NCBI RefSeq assembly: GCF_003711205.1
Contig: NZ_CP031013.1
Location: forward strand, 4,382,501 to 4,446,500
Length of the DNA stretch: 64,000 nucleotides
Direction of reading: 5' to 3'
Origin: Polaromonas sp. SP1
GTDB lineage: Bacteria > Pseudomonadota > Gammaproteobacteria > Burkholderiales > Burkholderiaceae_C
A program made the translations under genes and the position numbers. This document shows, in pieces, positions 56,851 to 64,000 of this stretch. The number at the start of each line of letters is the position of its first letter. Within the stretch, counting starts at the first letter, position 1. The notes under the pieces were generated by a model. The model was not told the DNA's origin. It saw nothing but the letters and a program-made list of their open reading frames with translations, and did not search any database.

Positions 56851-58071
56851 ATGCTTTACCAGGCCTACCAACTCCAGTCCGACCTGATGTCCCCGCTCCG
56901 GCTGCTGGCGCAAGGCAGCAGCGCCGCGCTCTGGCTGGGCAAAACCGAAGGCAGCCTGCTGCGCAAGTTGTCCGCGTCGATGGAGGTGTTTTCACGCCTG
57001 CGCCTGACGCACTCGCGGCCGGCTTACGGCATTGCCTCCGTCAAAGTGGGCGAACGCGACTTCGCCGTCACGGAAGAAGCCGTGCTCACCATGCCCTTCG
57101 GCACCCTGCTGCGCTTCAAAAAAGAAGAGACCAGCGACCTGCCCTACCAGCCGCCCGTGCTGCTGGTAGCGCCGCTCTCAGGCCACTTCGCCACGCTGCT
57201 GCGCGAAACGGTGCGCACGCTGCTGCAAGACCACGATGTCTACATCACCGACTGGCACAACGCACGCGATGTGTCGCTGCGCCACGGCCCTTTTGCGCTG
57301 GACGACTACATCGACCACATGATCCGCTTCACCCAGGCGATCGGCCCCGGCACCCATGTGGTGGCCGTGTGCCAGCCCTGCGTGGCCGCGCTGGCGGCAG
57401 CCGCCGTGATGGCTGAAGACGACGACCCGGCCCAGCCGCGCAGCCTGACGCTGATGGCCGGCCCGGTCGATTGCCGCGTCAACCCGACCGGCGTCAACAC
57501 GCTCGCCACCAGCAAGCCGATCGAATGGTTCGAGAAAAACCTGATCAGCCACGTGCCGCTGCCGCACGCCGGCTATATGCGGCGCGTGTACCCGGGCTTT
57601 GTGCAACTCAGCGCCTTCCTCAGCATGAACCTGGACCGGCACAAAAAATCGTTTCAGGACATGTACCAGCACCTGCTCGACGGCGATGTGGAAAAAGCCA
57701 ACATCATCCGCGTCTTCTACGACGAGTACCTCGCCGTCAACGACCTGCCCGCCGAGTTCTACCTGGAGACGGTGGAAAAAGTCTTCCAGACTTATGACCT
57801 GCCGCTGGGCAAACTCAGCTACCGCGGCCGCATCGTCAAACCCGCCGCCATCCGCCGCACGGCGCTGATGACGGTAGAAGGCGAACGCGACGACATCTGC
57901 TCAGTCGGCCAGACCGTGGCCGCGCAAGACCTGTGCACCGGGATACGGCCTTATATGAAAACCCATCATGTGCAGACGGGTGTGGGGCACTACGGGGTGT
58001 TCAGCGGGCGCAAGTGGAACCAGCAGATTTACCCGCGGGTGCGGGAGATGATTCATGCGAGCATGGGGTGA
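56851..58071 (+). CDS. phaZ: Intracellular polyhydroxyalkanoate depolymerase
   Basis: This 406-residue PhaZ family protein mobilises stored PHB. The likely nucleophile is Cys174 in VVAVCQPCVAAL, a lipase-box-like turn in which Cys replaces Ser, typical of this class. MTVEGERDDICSVGQT holds the Asp and GVGHYGVFSGRKWNQQIYP the His. No signal peptide. ATG 56851 follows AGGAC. It is divergent from the GST and implies that the organism stores PHB. Confidence 0.92.
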   Translation: MLYQAYQLQSDLMSPLRLLAQGSSAALWLGKTEGSLLRKLSASMEVFSRLRLTHSRPAYGIASVKVGERDFAVTEEAVLTMPFGTLLRFKKEETSDLPYQPPVLLVAPLSGHFATLLRETVRTLLQDHDVYITDWHNARDVSLRHGPFALDDYIDHMIRFTQAIGPGTHVVAVCQPCVAALAAAAVMAEDDDPAQPRSLTLMAGPVDCRVNPTGVNTLATSKPIEWFEKNLISHVPLPHAGYMRRVYPGFVQLSAFLSMNLDRHKKSFQDMYQHLLDGDVEKANIIRVFYDEYLAVNDLPAEFYLETVEKVFQTYDLPLGKLSYRGRIVKPAAIRRTALMTVEGERDDICSVGQTVAAQDLCTGIRPYMKTHHVQTGVGHYGVFSGRKWNQQIYPRVREMIHASMG

Positions 58072-58082
58072 GGTTTTAAAGA

Positions 58083-58137
58083 AATCGGCTCTAGCCCAAT
58101 AACCATCTTGAGTAGTAGCTCCTGAATTGATAGCAAC
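58083..58137 (-). repeat. Dispersed repeat family A, copy 5 (inverted)
   Basis: Read on the minus strand: gctatcaattcaggagct, then a gggctagagccgattt tail. It directly follows phaZ. Confidence 0.8.
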
Positions 58138-58172
58138 CCTGTTACGCCTTAGCCGCTACCCCTACCCGTCAT

Positions 58173-58269
58173 CCGTTCGGGCTGAGCATGTCGAAGCCTT
58201 CCCCCTCCGTTCGGGCTGAGGTATCGAAGCCTTGCCTCCTCCCCCGTTCGGGCTGAGCCTGTCGAAGCC
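58173..58269 (+). repeat. Repeat family B, three tandem copies
   Basis: ccgttcgggctgagcatgtc, ccgttcgggctgaggtatcg and ccgttcgggctgagcctgtc start at 58173, 58207 and 58244, each followed by gaagcc or aagcc. The three unit variants in one orientation show the two alternative middles of the family. Confidence 0.8.
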
Positions 58270-58317
58270 CTGTCCGTTTCGAGCGCTGAGCTGTTTTGAA
58301 TTCCGGGGCCGGGGTTG

Positions 58318-58525
58318 CCGGCGGCAAGTAACTTTCTTTTGCTTCGCCAAAAGAAAGTCACCAAAGAAAAGGCGACCCTGCTGGCTGCGTCCCTCCGCTT
58401 CGCTACGGGCAACCTGCGGTGCTCGATTCAGGCGGGGTCTCGCTAAACTCGCTTCGCTCAAACAACGCGATCCCTGATCCGCCTGAATCTCCGCTCCTCG
58501 GCGCATCCAGAAGGGGGTGGGGAAA
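58318..58525 (-). repeat. Repeat family C, copy 3, inverted and partly diverged
   Basis: Runs on the minus strand. Recognisable parts are the hairpin actttcttttg-cttcgc-caaaagaaagt at 58331-58358, the gggcaacctgcggtgctcg block and ctccgctcctcggcgcatcc. The block around 58440-58500 (gcttcgctcaaacaacgcg) differs from the other copies. Confidence 0.7.
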
Positions 58526-58567
58526 GAAACACCCAACAGCCGAATACCAATACCGAATACCTGAAGA

Positions 58568-58597
58568 AACAAGGACTCGCCGCGGCGAGTCCTTGTT
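58568..58597. repeat. 30-bp perfect palindrome at the centre of the family C pair
   Basis: aacaaggactcgccg/cggcgagtccttgtt is a perfect palindrome with no spacer. Imperfect arms (accaatac...gtattggt) extend it by about 20 bases on each side. It separates copies 3 and 2. Confidence 0.9.
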
Positions 58598-58632
58598 GGT
58601 ATTTGTATTGGTTTTTGTCTTCTGTCCCCGCT

Positions 58633-58876
58633 CCCGATTGCCCCTTGTGGATGCGCCGAGGAGCGCAGGACCAGACGGATCAGGGCAAAAACTTGTTTGA
58701 GCCGCAGGCGAGTTGTTTTTGACCCCGGCTGGGCTGAGCACCGCAGGTTGCCCGTAGCGAAGCGCAGGGACGCAGGAACCAGGGTCGCCTTCTCTTTGCT
58801 TACTTTCTCTTGGCGAAGCAAGAGAAAGTGAGTCGCTGCCGGGCGACTCCCGGCCAGCAGCCTCAGCAGAAGACGC
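58633..58876 (+). repeat. Repeat family C, copy 2
   Basis: About 90 per cent identical by eye to 55723-55964. The hairpin at 58802-58829 is actttctcttg-gcgaag-caagagaaagt. Together with copy 3 it makes the 835-base gap between phaZ and the MFS gene a composite inverted repeat. I see no gene in that gap. Confidence 0.85.
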
Positions 58877-58906
58877 GAAGGCCGGAGCAAACACCGGCGA
58901 AAAAAC

Positions 58907-60130
58907 TCACCTCCCCCGCCCCATCCAAGCCACCAAACCCCCAATCAACCCCATCACCCCCACCAACCCAAGAATCACCCCCCGCCCTTCCATCACCCCC
59001 GCAAACACGCCCACCAGCATCCCCGCCAACGGCTGCGACAAGTTGTTGAGCATCACGATCACACCCGTTGTCTTGCCCAAATCCCGCGGCGGGATCAGCT
59101 TCTGCCGCAGGCTACGGATATAGACGTTGAACATCTTGTCAAAGCCGATCACCAGCAAAAAACCGGCGGTGTAAATCCAGAAGTTACCGGCCAGCCCCGT
59201 CAGCAAGCCGCCACACACCATCACCGTGTACGAGACAACACCCAGCGTGCGCAGCGACAGCACAGTGCGGGCAATGAAGAGCAGGATGACGACAGTGGCA
59301 ATCGCGCCGGCGGTTTGCAGCACCGCGTAGTCGCCGGTGGAGCGCTGCAGCACGCCGGTCACCATCGCGGCCGAAGTGGCCAGCGTGACGCCGATAACCA
59401 GGTTGACGCCGGCCGCCAGCGCGATCACCTGCTTCAGGCCGGGCAGATGCATCACCTGCGCAAACGCGGTGCGAATGGGCGCGGCCCAGTGGCCGGGGGC
59501 GGGCTCTGGCGCCGCCAGGGTGACGGCGTTTTGCCGTTGCCACAGGGTAATTGCCCCATCGGCAATCAGGAAAAAGCCTGCCGTGGCACCGACGACCATG
59601 GGCCAGGGCATCCAGCGCAGCAGCAGCGAGGCCAGCAAAGGCCCGAGCACCATGCCGAGCTGGTCGGCGATTTGCGCATGGGCCAGCACCTTTTCAAAGC
59701 GGTGCTGCCGGAAGATTTGCGGCAGCATGACCTCGCGCGCCATCAGGCCCTGGGTCGTCAGCACACCGCACACGGCCGACAGCGCAATCAGCCAGCCGAC
59801 ACCACCCACCCACTGAAACGCCACCACGCCGGCCAGGCAGACCAGCGCGCGGAAAAGCTGGCTGATGCGCAGCAGCTTGAGCGGCGAGACACGGTCGCAC
59901 AATGCGCCGCAGATGGGAAATGACAAAAAGCGCGGCAGCGTCTCCAGCGTGAAGGCGATGCCTGACCACGCCACACTGCCGGTGGTTTCAAACACCACCA
60001 GCGGCACGAGGAATAAAAGGATCTGGTCAGCGAGCCGGGAGAAAAAGAGGGAGGCGTAAAACAGCTGGCCTTTGGCGTTAGCGTTGACCTTAACGCTGCC
60101 TTCGTCTTGATCGCTCACCCCGGCTCCCAT
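58907..60130 (-). CDS. MFS transporter
   Basis: This 407-residue protein has twelve helices. FFSRLADQILLFLVPLVVFE and FPICGALCDRVSPLKLLRIS give the MFS loop 2-3 motif (GxLxDRxxxxxx). MLPQIFRQHRFEKVLAHAQI and the middle loop resemble enterobactin/macrolide-type exporters. Substrate unknown. The start may be ATG 60130 or the GTG at about 60118. The C-terminal tail is Gly/Val-rich. Confidence 0.85.
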   Translation of the reverse strand: MGAGVSDQDEGSVKVNANAKGQLFYASLFFSRLADQILLFLVPLVVFETTGSVAWSGIAFTLETLPRFLSFPICGALCDRVSPLKLLRISQLFRALVCLAGVVAFQWVGGVGWLIALSAVCGVLTTQGLMAREVMLPQIFRQHRFEKVLAHAQIADQLGMVLGPLLASLLLRWMPWPMVVGATAGFFLIADGAITLWQRQNAVTLAAPEPAPGHWAAPIRTAFAQVMHLPGLKQVIALAAGVNLVIGVTLATSAAMVTGVLQRSTGDYAVLQTAGAIATVVILLFIARTVLSLRTLGVVSYTVMVCGGLLTGLAGNFWIYTAGFLLVIGFDKMFNVYIRSLRQKLIPPRDLGKTTGVIVMLNNLSQPLAGMLVGVFAGVMEGRGVILGLVGVMGLIGGLVAWMGRGR

Positions 60131-60185
60131 GGCGTCCCGCCTGCGGGCGGGGCAGATGCCTTGCACACCTGCTTGTTGTTGTGAT

Positions 60186-60238
60186 TGCTATTTTTTTGAT
60201 AGCGGATAGCCCATGTATCGCCTGGGCTGGAGGCCGTT
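60186..60238 (+). repeat. Dispersed repeat family A, copy 6
   Basis: tgctatttttttgatagc is followed by atagcccatg and gggctggaggccg. It lies between the MFS gene and the CBS gene. Confidence 0.8.
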
Positions 60239-60277
60239 TTTACCTAAAACCGCCCCAGCCGGCCGCAACGCTTTTCT

Positions 60278-60733
60278 TCAAGCGCGGTCAGCGCCGTCTT
60301 CTTCAGGCCAGTCGCGGATGTAGGCCTTGAGCATCTTGTTTTCGAAGTTCTGGCTGTCGACCACGGCCTTGGCCACGTCGTAAAAACTGATGACGCCCAT
60401 CATGACTTTCTGGTTCATCACGGGCATGTAGCGCGCGTGGCGGTCCAGCATCATGCGGCGCACTTCGTCGAGTTCGGTTTCGGAGGTGCAGGTAAGTGGG
60501 TGGTCGTCCATCGCGGTGCGTACCAGGGTCGTGCCGATCTCGCCGCCGTTTTTGACGATGCAGACGATGACTTCGCGGAAGGTCAGCATGCCGACCAGGT
60601 CGCCGTGCTCCATGACGACCAGCGAACCGATGTCTTTTTCGGCCATGATCTGGGCCGCCTTGGCAAGGGGTTCGTCAGGCTGGACGGTGTAAAGCGTGTT
60701 GCCCTTGACGCGCAGTATGTCTAGAACCTTCAT
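60278..60733 (-). CDS. Two-CBS-domain protein
   Basis: This 151-residue stand-alone protein has two CBS modules (LYTVQPDEPLAKAAQIMAEK, DIGSLVVMEHGDLVGMLTFR; CTSETELDEVRRMMLDRHAR, YMPVMNQKVMMGVISFYDVA). Such pairs bind adenine nucleotides as sensors. ATG at 60733 has GAGGAGA in front. It is divergent from the sulfhydrylase gene. Confidence 0.9.
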   Translation of the reverse strand: MKVLDILRVKGNTLYTVQPDEPLAKAAQIMAEKDIGSLVVMEHGDLVGMLTFREVIVCIVKNGGEIGTTLVRTAMDDHPLTCTSETELDEVRRMMLDRHARYMPVMNQKVMMGVISFYDVAKAVVDSQNFENKMLKAYIRDWPEEDGADRA

Positions 60734-60896
60734 GGCCGTCTCCTCGGTTGTGCTGACCTCATTGTCCCACCGCAGCGCGGCGACAGGGAATTCAGTTTAA
60801 ATATAGCCCACAATCAAACGGCAGGTTGCAAGAATCTGTTCAGGTTCCGGCGATTTTCCGAGGCGGCACCACTTTTTTCTGACTGGAGACAAACCC

Positions 60897-62210
60897 ATGC
60901 CCGGTTACTCAGACCCTGGCTTTGACACCCTGGCGTTGCACGCCGGCGCCGCACCCGACCCCACCACCGGCGCGCGCGCCGTGCCGATTCACCTCACGAC
61001 CTCGTTCGTCTTCGAGTCCAGCGACCACGCGGCCAGCCTCTTTAACCTGGAGCGCGCAGGCCACGTCTATTCGCGCATCAGCAACCCCACCAACGCGGTG
61101 CTGGAGCAGCGGGTGTCGGCCCTGGAAGGCGGCATAGGCGCGATTGCCACCGCCAGCGGCCAGGCGGCGCTGCACCTCTCCATCGCCACGCTGATGGGTG
61201 CGGGCTCGCACATCGTGGCCTCGACGGCGCTTTACGGCGGCAGCCAGAACCTGCTGCACTACACGATGCGCCGCTTCGGCATAGACACCACTTTCGTCAA
61301 ACCCGGCGACCTGGACGGCTGGCGCGCCGCCGTGCGGCCCAACACCAAGCTCTTCTTCGGCGAAACCGTGGGCAACCCCGGGCTGGACGTGCTGGACATC
61401 GAAGCGGTCTCCGGCATTGCCCACCAGGCCGGCGTGCCGCTGCTGGTGGACTCCACCCTCACCTCGCCCTGGCTGATCAAGCCTTTTGAGCACGGCGCCG
61501 ACCTGGTCTACCACTCGGCCACCAAATTTTTGAGCGGCCACGGCACCGTCATCGGCGGTATCGTGGTGGACGGCGGCAGCTTTGACTGGGAAAAGTCCGG
61601 CAAATTCGCTGAGCTGACCGAGGCCTATGACGGCTTTCACAACATGGTCTTCAGCGAGGAAAGCACGGTGGGCGCCTTCCTGCTGCGCGCACGGCGCGAA
61701 GGCCTGCGCGACTTTGGCGCCTGCATGAGCCCGCACACCGCCTGGCTGATTTTGCAGGGCATTGAAACCTTGCCGCTGCGCATGGCGCGGCACATGGGCA
61801 ACACTGAAAAGGTGGTGCAGTTCCTGGCCAGCCACCCGCTGGTGGCGCGTGTGGGCCACCCGCTGCTTGAATCGCACAGCAGCCATGCGCTGGCCAAAAA
61901 GCTGCTGCCGCGCGGCGCGGGCTCGGTCTTCAGCTTCGACATCAAGGGCAACCGTACGCAGGGCAAGGCTTTTATCGAAGCGCTCAAGGTCTTCAGCCAC
62001 CTGGCCAATGTGGGCGATTGCCGCAGCCTGGTGATCCACCCCGCCAGCACCACCCATTTCCGGATGACGGACGAGGCACTGTCGGGCGCCGGCATCACCC
62101 AGGGCACGATACGCCTGTCGATTGGCCTGGAAGACCCGGACGACCTGATCGACGACCTGAAGCGCGCGCTCAAAGCGGCCGAAAAAGCGGCAGAAAAAGC
62201 GGGGGCCTGA
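60897..62210 (+). CDS. metY: O-acetylhomoserine sulfhydrylase-like PLP enzyme
   Basis: This 437-residue Cys/Met-metabolism PLP enzyme makes homocysteine from O-acetylhomoserine and sulfide, or a close relative. It has YSRISNPTNAVLEQRVSALE, ATASGQAALHLSIATLMGAG and VYHSATKFLSGHGTVIGGIV with PLP Lys210. Family discrimination between MetY and MetZ is not certain. I saw no SAM riboswitch in the 163-base upstream gap. The hydrolase gene follows 2 bases after. Confidence 0.87.
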   Translation: MPGYSDPGFDTLALHAGAAPDPTTGARAVPIHLTTSFVFESSDHAASLFNLERAGHVYSRISNPTNAVLEQRVSALEGGIGAIATASGQAALHLSIATLMGAGSHIVASTALYGGSQNLLHYTMRRFGIDTTFVKPGDLDGWRAAVRPNTKLFFGETVGNPGLDVLDIEAVSGIAHQAGVPLLVDSTLTSPWLIKPFEHGADLVYHSATKFLSGHGTVIGGIVVDGGSFDWEKSGKFAELTEAYDGFHNMVFSEESTVGAFLLRARREGLRDFGACMSPHTAWLILQGIETLPLRMARHMGNTEKVVQFLASHPLVARVGHPLLESHSSHALAKKLLPRGAGSVFSFDIKGNRTQGKAFIEALKVFSHLANVGDCRSLVIHPASTTHFRMTDEALSGAGITQGTIRLSIGLEDPDDLIDDLKRALKAAEKAAEKAGA

Positions 62211-62212
62211 GC

Positions 62213-63031
62213 ATGTACCTCGACGTCAACGGCCATAAAACCTATTGCTACACCGGCGGCAAACCTTTTGACGCCGCCAAACCCACAGCCGTGTTTATCC
62301 ACGGCGTGCTGAACGACCACAGCGTGTGGATTTTGCAAACGCGCTACCTGGCCAACCACGGCTGGAACGTGCTGGCGGTCGACCTGCCCGGGCATTGCAA
62401 AAGCGAAGGTGAAGCGCCCTCTTCGGTGGAAGAAGCTGCGAACTTTGTCGCCGCACTGTTGGATGCGGCCGGCGTGCAGCGCGCGGCGCTCATCGGTCAC
62501 AGCTGGGGGTCACTGATCGCGCTGGAGGCGGCCTCGCGGCTGAAAGAACGCGTGAGCCACCTGGTGCTGGTGGGCACGGCCTTCCCGATGAAGGTGTCGC
62601 AGGCCTTGCTGGATGCCGCGCTGAACGAACCGATGAAGGCGCTGAACATGGTCAATGTGTTTTCACGCAGCACGCTGGCGCCGCCGCTGGGCGCCGGCAG
62701 CTGGGTGCATGGCGCCAGCATGGCGCTGGGCCGGCGTGTGCTGGCCAGCAATACCCAAGTCAATGTGTTCCACCGCGGCTTCAAGGCCTGCGACAGTTAT
62801 GCCAACGGCGAGACGGCCATCGCCCAGATCACCTGCCCGGTGCTGTTTGTGCTGGGCGCGCAAGACCAGATGACCATGGCCAAAGCCGCGCAAGGCCTGA
62901 TCGGCAAGGCCAAAGAGAGCGGCAAAAAAGTCAGCATCGCCAGCCTGCCGGTGGGCCACCACCAGATGAGCGAGACACCCGAGGCGACGCTGTTTGCCAT
63001 CCGCGACTTCCTCGCCACGCCGTTGGCCTGA
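62213..63031 (+). CDS. Alpha/beta hydrolase
   Basis: This 272-residue hydrolase has AVFIHGVLNDHSVWILQTRY, VDLPGHCKSEGEAPSS, nucleophile elbow ALIGHSWGSLIALEA and LPVGHHQMSETPEA (catalytic His). It is probably read with metY. Substrate unknown. Starting at ATG 62213 gives a normal length. The upstream frame overlaps metY. Confidence 0.88.
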   Translation: MYLDVNGHKTYCYTGGKPFDAAKPTAVFIHGVLNDHSVWILQTRYLANHGWNVLAVDLPGHCKSEGEAPSSVEEAANFVAALLDAAGVQRAALIGHSWGSLIALEAASRLKERVSHLVLVGTAFPMKVSQALLDAALNEPMKALNMVNVFSRSTLAPPLGAGSWVHGASMALGRRVLASNTQVNVFHRGFKACDSYANGETAIAQITCPVLFVLGAQDQMTMAKAAQGLIGKAKESGKKVSIASLPVGHHQMSETPEATLFAIRDFLATPLA

Positions 63032-63039
63032 CGCAAGGC

Positions 63040-64000
63040 ATGGCAACCCCCCTCGTCATCCCCACACTCGCGCAGGCGGTGGAGCACGTGCTCACTGCGA
63101 TTGACGGCGACATCGTGCTCGGCCTGCCGCTGGGCATCGGCAAGCCCAACCCCTTTGTGAACCTGCTCTACCGCCGCATCAAGGCCACGGGCAGCGACGC
63201 CAACCCGCGGCGCCTGAAGATCATCACCGCGCTGTCGCTGGAAAAGCCCGAGGGCAAAAGCGAGCTGGAGCAAAACTTCCTCACGCCGCTGGTAGAGCGC
63301 GTGTTCAAGGACTACCCCGACCTGGACTATGTGAAAGACCTGCGCGCCGGCGTGCTGCCGCCGCACATCGAGGTCTCGGAGTTTTTCCTCAAGACCGGCG
63401 ACTACCTCGGCAATGAGCGCGCGCAGCAGGCCTACATTGCCACCAACTACACCTTTGTTGCGCGCGACATGGGCCTGCTGGGCGTGAACGTGATCGCGCA
63501 GGCGGTTGCTGCGCGTGAAGAAGATGGCGAAAAAGGCGGAAAACTCACGCTCTCATTGGGCAGCAACCCCGACGTGACCTTTGAGCTGGCCGAACGCCAG
63601 GCCGCGCAGGGCAAGCCGCTGCTGAAAGTCGGCGTGGTCAATCGCCAGATGCCCTTCATGCCCAACCACGCGGTGGCGCCTGACGGTTTCTTTGACGTGG
63701 TGGTGACGGACGCCGAAGGCACGCACACCCTCTTCGCACCACCCAACAACAAGGTCGGCACGGCCGACTACGCCATCGGCCTGCACGCCGCCAGCCTGGT
63801 GGCGGACGGCGGCACGCTGCAGATCGGCATTGGCGCGCTGGGCGATGCCATCGCGCAGGCGCTGATCGTGAGGGACAGGGACAACGCGGAGTACCGCCGC
63901 ATCATGGCGGCCCTTTCTCCCAATAGCCTGCAGGGGCGTGAACTGGGCGGTTTTGAGCAGGGCCTGTATGCGTGCTCGGAGATGTTCGTCAACGGCATCC
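63040..64000 (+). CDS. Acetyl-CoA hydrolase/transferase family protein, 3'-truncated
   Basis: The frame opens at ATG 63040 and is still open at the window end, giving about 320 residues. GDIVLGLPLGIGKPNPFVNL and GGTLQIGIGALGDAIAQALI match the family's N- and mid-domain Gly-rich motifs. FMPNHAVAPDGFFDVVVTDA is near the linker. It moves or removes CoA from acyl thioesters. The rest, including the active-site Glu region, is outside the window. It starts 8 bases after the hydrolase stop. Confidence 0.87.
   Translation, partial: MATPLVIPTLAQAVEHVLTAIDGDIVLGLPLGIGKPNPFVNLLYRRIKATGSDANPRRLKIITALSLEKPEGKSELEQNFLTPLVERVFKDYPDLDYVKDLRAGVLPPHIEVSEFFLKTGDYLGNERAQQAYIATNYTFVARDMGLLGVNVIAQAVAAREEDGEKGGKLTLSLGSNPDVTFELAERQAAQGKPLLKVGVVNRQMPFMPNHAVAPDGFFDVVVTDAEGTHTLFAPPNNKVGTADYAIGLHAASLVADGGTLQIGIGALGDAIAQALIVRDRDNAEYRRIMAALSPNSLQGRELGGFEQGLYACSEMFVNGI

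Noticed and set aside
58162..58944. Open frame of 260 codons on the minus strand
   Set aside because: It runs through family B and C repeats and the central palindrome. Its composition and lack of start signals point to a repeat artefact.
60734..60896. Possible SAM riboswitch before the sulfhydrylase gene
   Set aside because: I could not match any known SAM aptamer core in the 163-base gap.

Overview
The window is high-GC, densely packed bacterial DNA that looks like a chromosomal segment of a betaproteobacterium of the family Comamonadaceae, with Polaromonas, Rhodoferax or Variovorax as the closest guesses. The evidence is the gene families (an EpsA/B/E/F/G/L exopolysaccharide set, LivFGHMK-type transport beside aromatic catabolism, intracellular PHB depolymerase, SorAB sulfite oxidation) and a short dispersed repeat (tgctat...atagc...gggctgga), which I associate from memory with this family. 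I saw no rRNA, tRNA, CRISPR array, transposase or phage gene. Both ends cut through genes.

Layout. 1-7482 (+): a translationally coupled surface-polysaccharide operon with two family-2 glycosyltransferases (the first cut by the window edge), an O-acyltransferase, a family-4 glycosyltransferase, a GMC oxidoreductase, an SDR and a hexapeptide acetyltransferase. 7531-15447: a WecG-type glycosyltransferase and the eps core (EpsG, EpsF, EpsE, EpsL, EpsB, EpsA) on the minus strand, with a small VanZ protein on plus and a second acyltransferase divergent from epsA. 16917-23661: two tandem membrane-anchored TAXI-type binding proteins, then a D-erythronate-dehydrogenase-like SDR with a complete DctPQM TRAP transporter. 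23715-23979: a 265-bp palindromic element with 25-bp perfect terminal inverted repeats. 23996-29510: a hypothetical gene, then a tandem glycine riboswitch and gcvT-gcvH-gcvP. 29512-32172: sulfite metabolism (TauE/SafE exporter, diheme cytochrome, SorA molybdoenzyme). 32342-36003: assorted housekeeping genes.

36022-48560 is the most coherent system. About twelve closely spaced minus-strand genes run from an AroE-like dehydrogenase through a five-gene Liv-type ABC transporter, an HPPD-like VOC protein, a dehydroshikimate-dehydratase-like TIM barrel, pcaB, pcaC, pcaD and a Gfo/Idh oxidoreductase to a type II dehydroquinase. Facing them is a PcaR/PcaU-like IclR regulator across a gap with three operator-like dyads. 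Together they predict uptake of quinate or shikimate, conversion to protocatechuate and part of the beta-ketoadipate route. The protocatechuate 3,4-dioxygenase and pcaIJF are not in the window.

48770-64000 holds a DMT exporter, chorismate synthase, a large type Va autotransporter with near-identical internal repeats, a cupin protein, a GST, a PHB depolymerase, an MFS transporter, a CBS protein, an O-acetylhomoserine sulfhydrylase-like enzyme, a hydrolase and a truncated acetyl-CoA hydrolase/transferase. Its gaps are rich in repeats, including three copies of an approximately 240-bp element whose hairpin stem changes sequence between copies while keeping its pairing.
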